Below, one piece after another: positions 43,990 through 56,372 of a stretch of DNA of 64,000 nucleotides. A model generated the notes under the pieces. The model saw nothing but the letters and a program-made list of their open reading frames with translations. It had not been told where the DNA came from and ran no database searches. Within the stretch, counting starts at the first letter, position 1. Every line of letters starts with the position of its first letter. The stretch comes from Chinchilla lanigera (taxonomy: Eukaryota; Chordata; Mammalia; Rodentia; Chinchillidae). The stretch covers positions 13,349,808 through 13,413,807 of the forward strand of contig NW_004955438.1 of assembly GCF_000276665.1 (NCBI RefSeq). Reading direction: 5' to 3'. The translations under genes and the position numbers were made by a program.

Positions 43990-45510
43990 GACTGTGAACA
44001 ATTGTTCATTTGTTCACTCAACAACTTTTATACCAATTATGTGCCAGGTACTATGATGTTTAGATGTTACACCAACTTTTACACCGATTATGTACCAAGT
44101 ACTAAGATGTTAGTTTACATACAAAATAACAGGGACACAGTGGGAACAAAACAGGTGCAATTTTGCTCTTGCAGATCCTACAGTCTAGGAACAGAAATAT
44201 TAAATGACCACATAAAGAAGTGTAAAATTTCCATTGCGATTGTGCCATAAAGGAAAATTGTAGAGTACTACAATAGACTATATGAGGAATGCCTAATTTA
44301 GGCTGGAATTGCTGAAAGGACTTTGTAAGAAAGTGTTACTTAAGCTGAGTCTTTGAAGATGAGTAGGATCAACCAGGATGTGGCAGAAACTGGCCTGATG
44401 CTCACCAATCTCATTTCCTCTTCCTGGATAAACAGGGAGATATTTTTAGGGGTTGTTTTCTTTTTTCTTTTCTTTTTTTGCCTCCTTTTGCAGTTAGGTT
44501 AGGATCATATGACTGTGATTTAGACAGAGTTTGAGTGGACATGGTATGTGCCATTTTTAAGTCTATCTAGAAAACTCCCATGTATAATCTCCTGAACATA
44601 ATCTAGCCTACTTCACAGTGAACTTATGGGCAGGGAAAAAATTTTAGAAAGATGTTCTGAGATAAGCAAAGAACATATTGCATTTGAGAGATGGAGAGAA
44701 AGTCAAGACCCTTAATATGGTAAGCACTGGTGAGATGGATAGGCAGAGACCCCAGTCACAAAGTATGTGGTTAGTCTTATTAGTATATGTGGGAATAGCC
44801 TGTAGGAAGTGGGAAGCAAAGAAAGAAATTTAAACAAGTAACTGGTATAATTGAAGTAGGCTCTTAAATTATGCTTGCCTTCTTTCCCAGTGGTCACTGT
44901 GGTTAGTTTTTGGAGAATGGGCTGGAGAGGCAAGATGAGATACTAAGAGACTATCGCTGTAGTCTAGGCAAAAGATCAGAGTGGGGGCAGTCAATGGAGA
45001 AAAATGGAATTCTCTTTCTAGGTTTATGTTTTGTACTTCATCAGAGATTGGATCTGGTAGATAATAAAAGAACCCCTTCTTAAATGACACCAGAGTTTCT
45101 CATATGAGCAACTAGAGGGGGTGAAAAAGGATGGAAGAACCATTTAATGGGAAGGATAGATAAAATGGAAGAACTCACAGAGGTAATAACAAGAGTTTAA
45201 TTTTGAGGCATCTATTGCCAGTATTAAGTATCTAGAGGTATGAGTGTGGAGCTCTGAAAACAGATCTGGGTTTGAGATATAAATTTAGCAGTCACTGATA
45301 TATAGATAATATTAATAAGATTACCTGGGGAGATGTTATGAAAAGGAAGAAGAGAAGGGCCCAGGACTGAAGCCTAAAGCATTTCAGCATTGAGAAATTG
45401 GACTGAGAAGGTAGAGTCATGGATGAAGAAGGAAAACCTGGATAGTTTTGTATCCTAAAAGCCAAAGTGTGCTGCAAAGAGAGAGTGGTCAGCTGTATCA
45501 AATACCATGG
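43990..45510 (-). mobile_element. Long ancient L2-like LINE fragment
   Basis: Blocks follow one another in the reverse order of a mammalian-wide LINE: ttcactcaacaacttttata, cagatcctacagtctaggaa, ctttgaagatgagtaggatc, gctgtagtctaggcaaaaga, gtttgagatataaatttagc, agaagggcccaggactgaag and gtggtcagctgtatcaaat. It is very old, with several indels. I believe it is L2 but I assign it from memory. Confidence 0.5.
44022..44120. repeat. Tandem duplication, period 51 bp
   Basis: The block beginning caactttta at 44022 recurs at 44073, with accaattatgtgccaggtac answered by accgattatgtaccaagtac. Several mismatches show that the duplication is old. It lies inside the L2-like element. Confidence 0.75.
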
Positions 45511-46226
45511 AAAGAGCTCGCAAATTTGCCAGCTTGGTGCCATTGCTGAAAATATCCACTGTGGTTTTGGTAAAGCACATCCAAAGTAAGAAAGTGGAAA
45601 CAGTATGTATAATACATCTTTTTAAAAAGCATTTGCCCCTTAACGAAAAGAAAGAAATAAGGTGCTAGTTGGAGGGATCCAGAAGCTTCATGTTTTTTGT
45701 TTTGCTTTTTATCTTCAAATAGTTTTAAAATTGCAGCAGAGTTGCACAATTTAAGCTTAATGTAGCACAATTAAACCCTGGGAGCACTAAGAAATGCATG
45801 TATACAGGAAGAGTTTCTTTCAGAGATGCAAACACTGTGATGAGTGCTAGAGAAGGCTGTAAGAGATGAGTTAGGGATTGGAGGGCAGTGAGAAGAGTTT
45901 GGAACGATCACTGTGAGAAATAAATATAGTAAGCCAGCTTGGACAACTGCTGAGTGGCACTGAGGAGTCAAGTGGAGTTAGAAATTCTGAATCAGAATTG
46001 TTAGTTGTTTTTCTCTAGCAAATTACATTCCCCCTGGAGATTGGAGATTAGCAATTGGGCAACAACCTGGTTGGAATGAATGACCCTAGGGCCCAAGTAG
46101 GATGAAAAGGCAATGAAACAAGGAGTAAATTGGTAGCCTTTGAGAATAGGATGGCATCCAGGAGCTGGAGCTAGTTTAGGCAGGTTCCTAACTTCAGCTG
46201 TACAATGTAATCCCCACCTGAGATAC

Positions 46227-46285
<59 letters not shown>

Positions 46286-46370
46286 AAAGAAAGAAAGAAA
46301 ATGGGAGGGAGGGAAGGAGGAGGGAGGGAAGAAGGAAGGAAGGAAAAGAAAGAAAAAAAGAAAGAGGCAA
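46227..46370 (+). repeat. GAAA microsatellite grading into a polypurine tract
   Basis: About 18 nearly perfect gaaa units (46227-46300) are followed by ggga/ggaa-type purines up to about 46368. The whole stretch of about 140 bp is almost free of pyrimidines on this strand, which favours triplex-type DNA. Open frames on both strands here encode only Lys/Glu or Phe/Leu/Ser repeats and are not genes. Confidence 0.93.
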
Positions 46371-46374
46371 GCAT

Positions 46375-48900
46375 AATTTAAAAGCCTAGATTTTGAGATA
46401 TTTTTTAATACTCCCCAAGTGAGGATAATGTACCACCAAATTTGTAATGCATAACTCCACTGTACAATTTATTAGAATAGAGATTGGTAAATAAGAGCCA
46501 GTGGTGTTCTGCAAAAATAGCAACTTTTCAGAGGTATTGAAGATGCTACATAGTGTAGGAAGAAAACTCTGGGACTGAAAACGCCAAATCACATTGGTAC
46601 AGTGTTTAACTGATTTGAAATGATGAGTGATTGGCATGGACTGAACGGAGGAAGGAAGTTGCCAGAGGTGGGTGAAATAATGGACTATGGTGTGGGTGTT
46701 GTAACTAGAATTGAGGAAAACATCACTGCTGCCTCGCACCCTGAGAGACAAGTAAAGAGAGCAGGACCTGTCCGTGAAAGAGCTGGGAAAAGGAAGTTGT
46801 CTAGGAGAAAGTCAGGTTTCTGCTAAGGTGGAGAAGAGCAATAGAGAAAGAAGCTTGAAAACATGTTTGTTTCCCTTAAAAATTGACTTCAGATTTGTAA
46901 GAGGATGGGGAGGAGGTCTCCTGCTCAGCCCTTTGGTTCTGGACCTGCATGGGTCTGTGTGATTTCATTGATCTTTGGGTTACGCCCTTCATTGGAGGTG
47001 GAGCCTGAAGCAAAGTAGGAGGAGAAACCCTCACTTGCTGGGACCACTGTAGCTTGGTTAAGATCATTATTCAGGCAAGGTGAGCAGGAAGCTCCTCACT
47101 TTTAGATTTATAAGAAGTGAGAAGCACCAGATCCCATTATATCATAATCCTCCTCTTTAAGTAGCTCCATCAGAACATTCCAGGATATACTGAGATGAGA
47201 AACAACATCTTCCAAAAACCACATTATCAAGTGTACATTGAGCAAAAGATAAAAACCATAGTATCATTACCTTGGTACTGATTTTGATCCTGTTAGAACC
47301 TGTACTGTATGATATGTATTCAGGAAGTTTGAAGGACTAGGTAGCTGCAGAATACAGAGACCAACGCAGTTAGGGTGTGAGGTTCTCCCTGAAGACACCC
47401 ACTCCTGGTTGAAGTTTATATACTGCACCATTCAGGAGTCAGGCTGTGGGGGTCAAGTGTGACTGGTGCACCCACACATTTGAGTTTATAGATGTGAAGG
47501 AAATCTCATGAAAAAGGCAGGCACAAGGAAGCAGTTTTCTCACTCTACCTTCTGGTACCTTGGAGAGTATCTGCGAATCCTAGAAACCTTGCAAAGGTGG
47601 CAGATAGTGCCAGCCTGAATTAGAAGATTCAAGTCTGAGAAGAGCCTCTGCCTGTTTGTGAGCCTGGACTAACTAGTGCACAGTTGTGAGAAGCCTCACG
47701 GATGCACATCGCATGTAGAGCATATTCAGGAAAAGGTAGTAAAGACATTTTACTCCCTTCTTTCCCCTCTTTTGAATCTTTCAGGAGTGACACAAAAACA
47801 AAGCAAAGCAAGAACATAGAAAAGGCCCCATTTTTAATGAAACAAGGAAACTCTCAGAACTTCAAACCACAAACCACAAAGTATGCATGCCAAATACTGC
47901 AAAACTGATAAAATGCTGAAAGTTCACATACAGTGCCTCCAGCATTGAGCAAGAAATACCATTTCCTTAGATGTTAGTGTCATTGTCCCAAGGAATCAAA
48001 TCATTAATCCTTGGTTTAGAGTGGTGTATCCGAAAAGGGACTGGTGATTTGTATTTCTAGGAAAAGATAAAATAAAATTAAATGGTACACAGATAATCAT
48101 TTGGTTATATTAAGTAACATCATAAAAAGTGATTCCTTTTTGCTTGGTTGTCTTTTAGTTTGATCACATCAAAAACAAAGTCTTAATTTAATGCCAGTAG
48201 TCTTTATTTTTCTCTAGTTCCTTCTATCATGGAAAATATAGATCCCAGACTTAGCTTCTAGCAGACAATGTATCTAGCTAGACTTTTTTATTTTTTCCAT
48301 TGCAGTTGTTTTAATAGTTGTTTCCTGTTGATGGCAAGTAATACCAGTTTTCCATTTATGATAGTGCTATGCCTCCTTTTTAGATAAGGAAAAATTGGAA
48401 ATTGATTTAAATCAAAATATTGATTTTAATAAGGGTAATATGTTGATACGGCAAAAATTGTGATGTGACACTTCACTGATTGAAATTTTGACTTGAGTAA
48501 CAGGCTCCAAAGACACCACAGGAGAAACAGGTAATTTTCCTGTAAAAACCCAGTATGCTAACACAGAAGGTCAAGTTCAAGGAGAAACCAGGCTGACATT
48601 ATTTCTTTCTGTGGTTTGTGGCCTGGCCTGCAAGCCAAGCAGTCTCCTGGAGATGACAGGGTGAATAGGGTGGAGAGGCAGTGGCTAGAGCATAACCCAG
48701 AGAGCCTAGCCAGGGCTTTGCCAGGGACCAGCACCTTTGAATCTCAGAGATACTCTCTCATAGAGAGGAACAGATTTGGAAACACACCCAGATGAAGCTG
48801 CGTGTTTCACTTTTTCTGAAGTCCTTTTTCTACCTCTTGCTGTGCTATTTAACAAATAATTCACCACTGAATTAAAGAAATTACGGTAATTTCCTTCTCT
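46375..48900. other. Non-coding sequence, no firmly recognised feature
   Basis: Parts of 46600-46830 resemble further L2-like material. The remainder is unassigned. A short ct run lies at about 48893-48910. Confidence 0.4.
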
Positions 48901-48949
48901 CTCTCTCTCTTAAATTTGGGGAAAACCTTAAAGAGTTGGTTCAGGGTAA

Positions 48950-49720
48950 AAATAAGGAATTCTAGGACAACAAAGGAAGAATTTCTTGAGTGGCAGAAAG
49001 AGGAAGCCAGTTTAGACTCAACCAAAACCAGAATAAACAAAAGCGAAGATACAATGGAACAATATGGAAAAGAACAGAGAAATTTTCAAATTTTGATAGT
49101 CAAGGAGAATGAACAATAGAGAGCCAACGTGTGCTTCACTGGTGTTCCCGAAGCAGCACTCAGAACAAGTGGAACAATGAAAGACAAGAAGGAACTTCAC
49201 TGAAATGAAAACTTGAGTCAGCACTGAGAAGCACAAAGCACACACTGTCAAGCAAAACTGGGTACGGACTCATCGATAATAAAAGACGCAAGGTTTAGAA
49301 AATCAGGAGCAACAAGGTTAAATGACAATGAGGCGAAGTCTACAAAACTTAAGAGCATGACGGTGTGAACTCACGATGCGTATTCTGAGTTGTCCCTTAC
49401 ACATAAAGACTATTGACAGTCATTCCTGAGCATGAACAAACTCAGAATTTCTGTGTGCTTAGAAAAAAAGTTATTTATGCTGAAATGCAGTCAGCCAAGA
49501 GATTAACCCAAATAAAGAAATCATAAAGAGAATTGAAGAGTCTAAGAAAACACTGGAGATGCATTCTGATTAGTTTTAAATATAGAATTAGGACCAAAGA
49601 CCTATGGAATCTATGATTAAAGAACAAAATGTAAACATTAAAAACTCTTACACTGGGAGAATAATTATATAGCAGATAAACACTGAGCAGCGGAAGAAAG
49701 GGCAGTAAAAGGAGCAGTAA
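48950..49720 (+). mobile_element. Old L1-type fragment, ORF1 or inter-ORF region
   Basis: The frame at 48916-49119 (EFLEWQKEEASLDSTK, then TRINKSEDTMEQYGKEQ) and the following non-coding order (gaatgaacaatagagagcca, actgtcaagcaaaactgggt) resemble an ancient L1/HAL1 ORF1 region. It is too decayed for a confident subfamily. The short frame is not a gene. Confidence 0.45.
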
Positions 49721-50204
49721 GCATGAAAATTTACTCATCTTTAATGGCTACAAAACAATCTACCTCAAAAGGGAAATGCAAGCGCTGCAGCTTTACAGAG
49801 CAAGCAGGCTTCCAACTCCTTGATGATGTTTATAGTAGTTTTTCTTATCTTTAAAGGAGATATTTTAAGAACTTTTGTGGCATAGAAGCATTTAGCAGTT
49901 CAGATATTTTTCTCCAGTATTTCACTTTAGTTTCTTACCAAATTAAATTTTATTTTATTTAAAAATAACTTGAGAATAAAATCCCACTGTTGTCCATGGA
50001 TCTTTCTGCTCTGCCTCTACACACAGGGACCTCTTCAGATGATCTCTTTCAAATACTCATGACTATTTCTGGGAAGTGATATAATCGTGCACTTTAAAAA
50101 AAAATCCTCTTCAAACTTTTCTATGTTGTTTTTATAATAAAACACATCCTCTAGAAAAGTAAGGCATTTTTCCTGAGTAATATTGTAGAACATGAACATC
50201 GCCC

Positions 50205-50725
50205 CCATTACCTTTGTCCTTAGTGGGTTGGAAGATGGGAAGACTTTTTTTGGTAGAGCTAACCTCATCACATAAGCTCTTTTTTGTTGAGAATTGTGTC
50301 CAGCTGATAGCACAAAAAGAAGTCTGAGGCTGGAATGAAGGATGAAGGCCTTCCATTCAAGAGAGAGAACCTGCGGCTGGCTTTGAAGCTTGAAGGGGCT
50401 ACATGGAAGGCCCTAAGTGCTGCGTCTAGAAGCTAGGAGCAACCCCTTGCCAACAGTCAGGAAGAAAACCAGGACCTCAAGTCATACAACAGTAAGGACT
50501 TGAATTCTGCAACTACTTGAATGAGCTTGGAAGTGGGTTCTTTGCCAGAACTTCCAGGTCATGTCCAGAACTTCCACTTAAGAGTCCAGCCTTTCCTGCT
50601 TTGATTATGAACAAAGAATCCACCGGGCTGACAAGGAGTTCTGACCTGCAGAACTGACATCACAAATGGGTATTATTTTAAGACCCTTGGCTTGTGATCA
50701 TTTGTTAGCAGTAGAAAACTAATAT
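50205..50725 (+). mobile_element. MLT1-like LTR
   Basis: The characteristic MLT1 order is visible: gcggctggctttgaagcttg, ggggctacatggaaggccct, ctaggagcaaccccttgcc, gaatgagcttggaagtgggt and the end ttttaagacccttggcttgt, with gtagaaaactaatatgaat. It contains a local duplication, ccagaacttcca, at about 50547-50575. Confidence 0.8.
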
Positions 50726-50966
50726 GAATAATAAACATTTTTCTTCATGCAAGACATACAGAAAGACTCGTCACCCCCAGGCCATCCTCACCCTCTTGCA
50801 GTTCTTCATTCTTTATGGATTTGCAGAGCTCAAAATATGTCCAGAAATCCCAAATGCTCTGTAAGAAAATGAACCATTCTGTACAATGGCTGGAAGACTC
50901 CATTTTGGAATTGACATCTGTGGAATGACTTTTTAAATCCATGGGATTGACTTTTTAAACAACAAA

Positions 50967-51060
50967 AAGGGCTGGGGATATAGCTTGGCGGCATGGTGCC
51001 TTGCTTGGCAAGCACAAGGTCCTGAGTTCAATTCTCGGCCCGCAAAATAAATAAATAAAT
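50967..51060 (+). mobile_element. ID-type SINE
   Basis: The element reads gggctggggatatagcttgg, ccttgcttggcaagcacaag and gagttcaattctcggcccgc, with an aaat-repeat tail. Just upstream a short segment, gactttttaaa, occurs twice around an atccatgggatt core. This is a small local duplication that predates the SINE or is unrelated to it. Confidence 0.9.
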
Positions 51061-51064
51061 GCAC

Positions 51065-51925
51065 AATTAAAAAAGGTTTTAGATTTGTAAATAGATACCT
51101 TCGTGACAGAGAACTAGAGGTGAAGAGGGGGGGTGGTGGGTAGGAAAGCGACAGACTGGGAGACTGAGTGGATGAAGAGTAGTGATATTATCCCTGTACC
51201 ACCTCATCTTTCTCCCAGGCCCGGTCCTCACAAACAATCATTTTCACTCTTTTAAATATTTCTTCTGATGTTGTCTGCATATCTTTAAATAATACATTTC
51301 CTTCAATTCCCGATACCAAAATAATAACAATAATAATACATTTCTTATAACTATTGATTGATTTACCTTGAATCTTATCTATTTCCTCTTTCCTTGGTAA
51401 GTGAGGACTTAGCTCATTTTCGCTGGCAGTGCCTCTTTTTCTACAGTTATCTGACTTCTCTATCAGTTACCTTTGTGACACTGACATACTCACACCTTTA
51501 TTTTTTGTTCTATCGACTAAGGGCAACATTTCCTGATTCCTTACTTCTTAAAGTGCAGCTAACAGCCTCCTTAGATTCTCTCCTATGTCTACCTCTCAAC
51601 TTCTACCCTGTATAATTTTTAGGATAAGAACATTTGCATTCTATTCCTAGCCATAATTAACTCTTCCACAGACTGATCCTTAAAAAAAAGAACATCACAC
51701 ACACAAAAAAAAGAACATCACTTAAACAGCATTTACATTGGTGTGACTCTGAATATTATTCTTTGCAGAGGAAAATGTCTATGAGGATTGCTCTACCTTT
51801 CATTGTAGGATTCCCCTCATATCCCCATGGATCCTCTCTTTGTCTTTCATCTTTATCATAGCTCATTCTATCCCTGATTCTTCATCCAACCAGGTTTTGG
51901 TTGAGTTTTTAAGCATTCTTCTCTG
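51065..51925. other. Non-coding sequence, no recognised feature
   Basis: A duplicated phrase, aaaaaagaacatcac, occurs twice near 51682-51722. Otherwise nothing can be assigned. Confidence 0.45.
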
Positions 51926-51929
51926 AGGT

Positions 51930-52640
51930 TCACCATCCTCCGGTTGCATAGCTGACATAGTTTATGGCTTTCTTGGGTCAATCCAGGCTAGCCAAGGTCG
52001 TATCTTCCTCCATTTCAGGTGATACCTTTATTTTGCTGCAGTATGTTTTCAAGCACATTCCTAAGAGCAGATATCTGAAAAGTCAATTTCTGAGTCCTGT
52101 TGTCCCCAAAAGCTTTATTCTGCCCTTAACTTTGGCTCATATTTTGGCTGCATATGAAATTCTAGATGGAAAATTATTTTCCCACAGAATACTAAAGGCA
52201 TTACACTATTCCCTCCCAGAGCCCAGTATTGCCAGAAAGAAGCCTAATGCCTATTTCCTTTTCATTCTTTTATACAAGGCTAATTTTATTGGAAATTTTT
52301 CAATTTGTTTTATCTTTGATGTTCTAAAAGATCAAATTATATAAGTGGCTCTTGTGTTCCAGCTTTGCATTTTTCATTCAGTCCAGATGTCTGGCTGCCA
52401 GCCCTGGGAAGTTCCTGGGTTTCTTTTATCCCATTTTCTCTCTGGACATCTTTGCTAGCTCTCTTTCCAAATCTACTATCAGTTGGCTAGTGGACCTCCC
52501 ATAGTTATTCTCTATACCTTTTGTATTTTTTCTTACCTTAAAAAAAAAATTCTCATCTTCTGGGTCTACTTGTGAGGAGAGTATTGTGATTTCAATCCTT
52601 CAAACTTTCCACTGATTCTTTTATAATTTTAATAGTCACT
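51930..52640 (+). mobile_element. Ancient dispersed repeat, family not assigned
   Basis: The phrases caatccaggctagccaaggt, tttgctgcagtatgttttca, tctgcccttaactttggctc and gaaattctagatggaaaatt recall a repeat I have seen in other mammals, probably LINE-derived. A 126-codon frame at 51964-52344 spans it without any conserved domain. Confidence 0.35.
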
Positions 52641-52784
52641 TTCAGTAATAAGAGTGTGTTCTTTGTCATGCATCCTTTTTTTTCCTTTAAGGATGAAATA
52701 TCTATATAAGTTTTTCTGAATATATTAATTGGAGCTATGAAGGTTGATTTGCTTTGATTTGGGTTCTCTTCCTCAAAATAACTA

Positions 52785-52930
52785 ACTAGGTATGGTGGCA
52801 CATACCTGTTATCTCAGCACTCGGGAGACTGAAGCAGGAGGATTGCTGAAGGTTCCAGGCTGGCCTAGGCTACATAGTGAGTCCAAGGCCAGCCTGGACT
52901 ACATATCGAGACCTTGTCTCAAAAAAAAAG
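52785..52930 (+). mobile_element. B1-type SINE, older copy
   Basis: The copy has aggtatggtggcacatacct, actgaagcaggaggattgc and caaggccagcctggactaca, with tail cttgtctcaaaaaaaaa. Confidence 0.9.
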
Positions 52931-52934
52931 TATC

Positions 52935-53090
52935 ACCAGGCGTAGTGGCACACACCTGTAATCCCACCACTTGGGAGGCCGAGGCAGGAGGATCATTGTG
53001 AGTTCGAGACAAGGCTGGGCTACAAAGTGAGCTCAAGGCCAGCCTGAACTGCATAGGGAGACCCTGTCTCAAAAAAAGACCAAAAAAAGA
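52935..53090 (+). mobile_element. B1-type SINE inserted in the tail of the previous B1
   Basis: The copy has accaggcgtagtggcacacac, gaggccgaggcaggaggatc and gctacaaagtgagctcaagg, with tail ctgtctcaaaaaaagacc. A short repeat, aagtatc, before and after it suggests its target-site duplication lies at the end of the first B1. Confidence 0.92.
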
Positions 53091-53099
53091 AGTATCCTC

Positions 53100-54650
53100 C
53101 AGGGTTGCTGACTACCACCCCTCATGCACGCATTTTGTTGTTACTTTCTCTTTATGGCATCTTTTTATATGCCTAGAGATTCTTCTTTATCCTTTGAACT
53201 GTGAGAGAGAAAACCCAGCCGAGTAGCAGTTCTGTGTACCTGGGCAGAGTGTGTTAACTGGAAGGTTTCAGGGGCTAGTATGTCCTGAATATTAGAATGT
53301 TCTGATTTCTTCCCTCTGAGGATTTTTTAAAAATTTTCAACCCTAAAATCTCTCCTGGATGACAAGGGACCTTGCTTGACAAGTGTGGGACACTTGCCCC
53401 ACATGCAGGCTTCTGATGGCTCCCCTGTATTCAGCCCTGTCTCTCACCTCCTCTGGCACATTGAATGCTGTCACATCTTAATTGTCTCTGAAACTGGGCT
53501 AGGAATATCAGCTGCCTCTTGCTCTGCAGCATCTTTCTGTGTGTAGTCCAGGCAATGATTCCCAAACATCTTGCCATTCCCTGGATTGTTGTAACCTCCA
53601 AGGGCACTTAGGAAACCACCTATTCAGACTGTGGCTTGCCTTCCCTAGCATTGCAAAGCTCATGAATGCCTGAGCCTGGATTCAAACCTACTCTCTAATC
53701 TCAAAGGAGAGGTCCCTGCCAGTGACCACAGCATTCTAAAACCTGCACGGTTAATGACTGATAAAGAAGGAGGAGGAACCTGGGCCCAGTTTTCAACAGA
53801 CATTATAGATTTACTCACTTTAAGTGCTTACCGTATCTTAAGGTCATATTCTTTCCTTCAAAGATTCCAGACTGAAATATTCACATAAACCGGAGAGATA
53901 AAGAGGCTGGCTAGAGTGGTAGTGGTTTGGAGGGAGGGTGTACCTCATTCAAAGTGACAGTCACTGCTTAGCTGTAGCCACTTAATGCTACCCAGGAATG
54001 CTCTCCTCCCATTGTAGCCTAATCTGATTTTCTAAAAACCTCAGTCATTAAGTAATAATTTAAAATGTTGGCAAATAACTCAAGTTCAATCGTGGCTATA
54101 GGCCAGCTGTGGAACTAGTCTGCCGCCTCTAGAGTTTGCATGTGGGAGAGAAAACCTGAACCAGGGTTGTGGAAGAATCAGAAAGTGCAAACCACGGCAG
54201 GAGCCCCAGCCATCGCAGAGCCAGATGAAGACAAACCTGGGCAGTGTGTCTTCCTGAGCCCTTGTTTGTCTGGAAGATGGGCCCTTCTCTTAACATTCAC
54301 AACTCCGCTGTCTTCCTCCTGTCCTGAGCCAGCCACCTTTTCTTCTTTCCTGCTCTTGAGTAATTTTGCTCCAAGAAATCATTTCCCTTTTGGATAACAG
54401 AGCCAATAGCACATTTCATCATAATACTACACAGGTTTTGAAGAAGGTGAGGAGGGCGCTAAGATCGGAAACACGGGGAGGTAGTCTGGTGTATGCCTCG
54501 TGGCAATCCAGTGTTTGTACTCTCAGCCAATAAGGCGAACCACCGTAGGTGGATTTGGGAAGACACATAGTAGGAAATAGAATCTCTACCATCACTGTCT
54601 GAAATGCTCACCGCATCACAGCCATTAGCCACAGGCCTGCCTGGAAACTG
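53100..54650. other. Non-coding sequence, no recognised feature
   Basis: The open frame at 54140-54397 has no protein signature. No repeat can be named. Confidence 0.45.
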
Positions 54651-54659
54651 GGAAACAGA

Positions 54660-54790
54660 CCAGAAATTATTTTACATTATTGAACCTTAGTTTCTGCATC
54701 TATAAAACTGGGATCATAAAAATAGCTGTTTGTACTTCAGAGTATTATTCTGAGAATGGAGTAATATAATGTGCAAGATGGTGTTATTGT
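54660..54790 (+). mobile_element. MIR SINE fragment
   Basis: The stretch gaaccttagtttctgcatct, aaaactgggatcataaaaat and gagtattattctgagaatgg follows MIR in plus orientation. Confidence 0.7.
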
Positions 54791-55339
54791 TATTGCAAAT
54801 AAACCATCACCTCTCTTGGAGAAATTAAGAATGCATTTGGATTGCACAAAGCTTAGGGGAGGAAACAAAACTAAAAAAAATCCCAAGGTTATTCCGTGAT
54901 GAAATTTCCAGTCATTTCAGGGTTGATGTCATTCTATCTGATGCAATAGACTGCAGTTTATTTTATGTAATTAAACCTATTTAAATAACAAGATATTTAA
55001 AGTAACAAGATACATCAGAAAAGATGGTGAGACCATCACCGGAAGTCCTTGGAATATCTTGCTTCTTATATCTAATTGATAGAATGGGAAGAGCCCTTCT
55101 GGAAGGCTTGAGTTCTTAGTTTTCAGGAAATTTGTTTATGTGTTGGTTGGCTTTTTCTAAATCCCCCTTACACTTCACACTCGTTTGGGGAACTTCAAGG
55201 CCACATGAAGTTCCAGTTCAATTCAGCTATCAGAAAAGCAGACACTTCTAAAATTCCTTTGGTTGGAAGACTTTGACCTACTACTTTATAGGTGATGTCT
55301 GCTTTGCCTTTCCATTTCATCATTATTGTGTACATTTTG

Positions 55340-55500
55340 TACTGAATGGTAAAAAGATTCATGTACAAATATGTTCACCAAAGCAATTTTAAAGCAATCA
55401 AATTGAAAATAACATATCTGCTTAACAATAGGGAAGTGGTTGAATAAATCATATTTTTATGATGAAGGATTATGTAGCCATTAAAAGTATATTTACATCA
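55340..55500 (+). mobile_element. Old L1/HAL1-type fragment
   Basis: The stretch caacaatagggaagtggttg-like (cttaacaatagggaagtggt), aataaatcatatttttatga and tatgtagccattaaaagtat is typical of the 3' part of an old LINE ORF2. It is short and decayed. Confidence 0.55.
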
Positions 55501-55886
55501 TAGTGACCCCTGGGGACTGGTAGCATCACAGATGTCATTCCGCTGGACTGGATCAGGGCAGACTAGGAATGCCTGCTGCCCAAGATAAGCGAGGTGATAC
55601 CACACAGAAGTATGATTGTAATCATCTTTGCGAGACTGGTTAGCCTCTGAACTCCATGGAAAGATGACATTCACAGCTATCACAAGTAGAGCTATTCACA
55701 TCAAGCAGTCACACGTAGCAACCTTCAAGGAAGTGAATGCCTCAGACCCTGTATAATCCATGCACACTTGCACCTGGGAACATCCCTGAAGTCACCAACG
55801 CACCATCAGTAGTGTCATCTGAGTAAGAACAACCAGGTCCAGGTCTGGAGGATACAGAATGAAAGACTCAGGAGGAACCCAGCTGT

Positions 55887-56372
55887 ATGTGTCAATGGAG
55901 GCAAAGCCTGTGTGCTTGTTCTAAAGCTATAACTGAATTCAAAAGAAATTTTAGTGAAGTCATTGCTTTTATCCTTCACCCTGATGCATGGAATGGTGAA
56001 GGGGTTTTATTTCAAATCAAAGCTCAGGAGAGGACTGTTTCCAAAGGGGACAAGGAGCCTTCTAGAATAAATATCTCAGAAGAAGTAGCAGTAGCTCAGC
56101 CAGACCCAAAGATTTCCCTGATAAGAAAGTCACAGTCACTAGAACAACAGAGAAGTTCTGATATTAATGTCCTGCCTGGGCCTTGGAAACCTCTCCTGGC
56201 TCAGGGCCCAGTGATCCCCACTCTAAATTCTGTGGAGCAGGGATGGCATAAGGATTATTTTATCAGAAAGTCTCTTAAATATGGAGCCAGAAGTGGGATT
56301 GCCCTGGTGCCCTCTAACAGTGCACCATGGGTAGGACAGGCAGCCACTCTCCAATTCATCCTAGATGACTGA
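55887..56372 (+). other. Unassigned open frame of 161 codons, probably not a gene
   Basis: This is one of the longest open frames outside the CpG island and the recognised repeats. The translation begins MCQWRQSLCACSK and ends AATLQFILDD. I recognise no domain, signal peptide or membrane segment. The flanking bases offer no start-codon context worth noting and no obvious promoter. It might be a remnant of an old endogenous element or chance. Conservation in related rodents would be needed to take it seriously. Confidence 0.2.

Noticed and set aside
46140..46376. Lys/Glu repeat frame and its Phe/Leu/Ser mirror
   Set aside because: This is a translation of the GAAA microsatellite, not a gene.
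51964..52344. 126-codon plus-strand frame
   Set aside because: It falls inside an ancient dispersed repeat and has no conserved domain.
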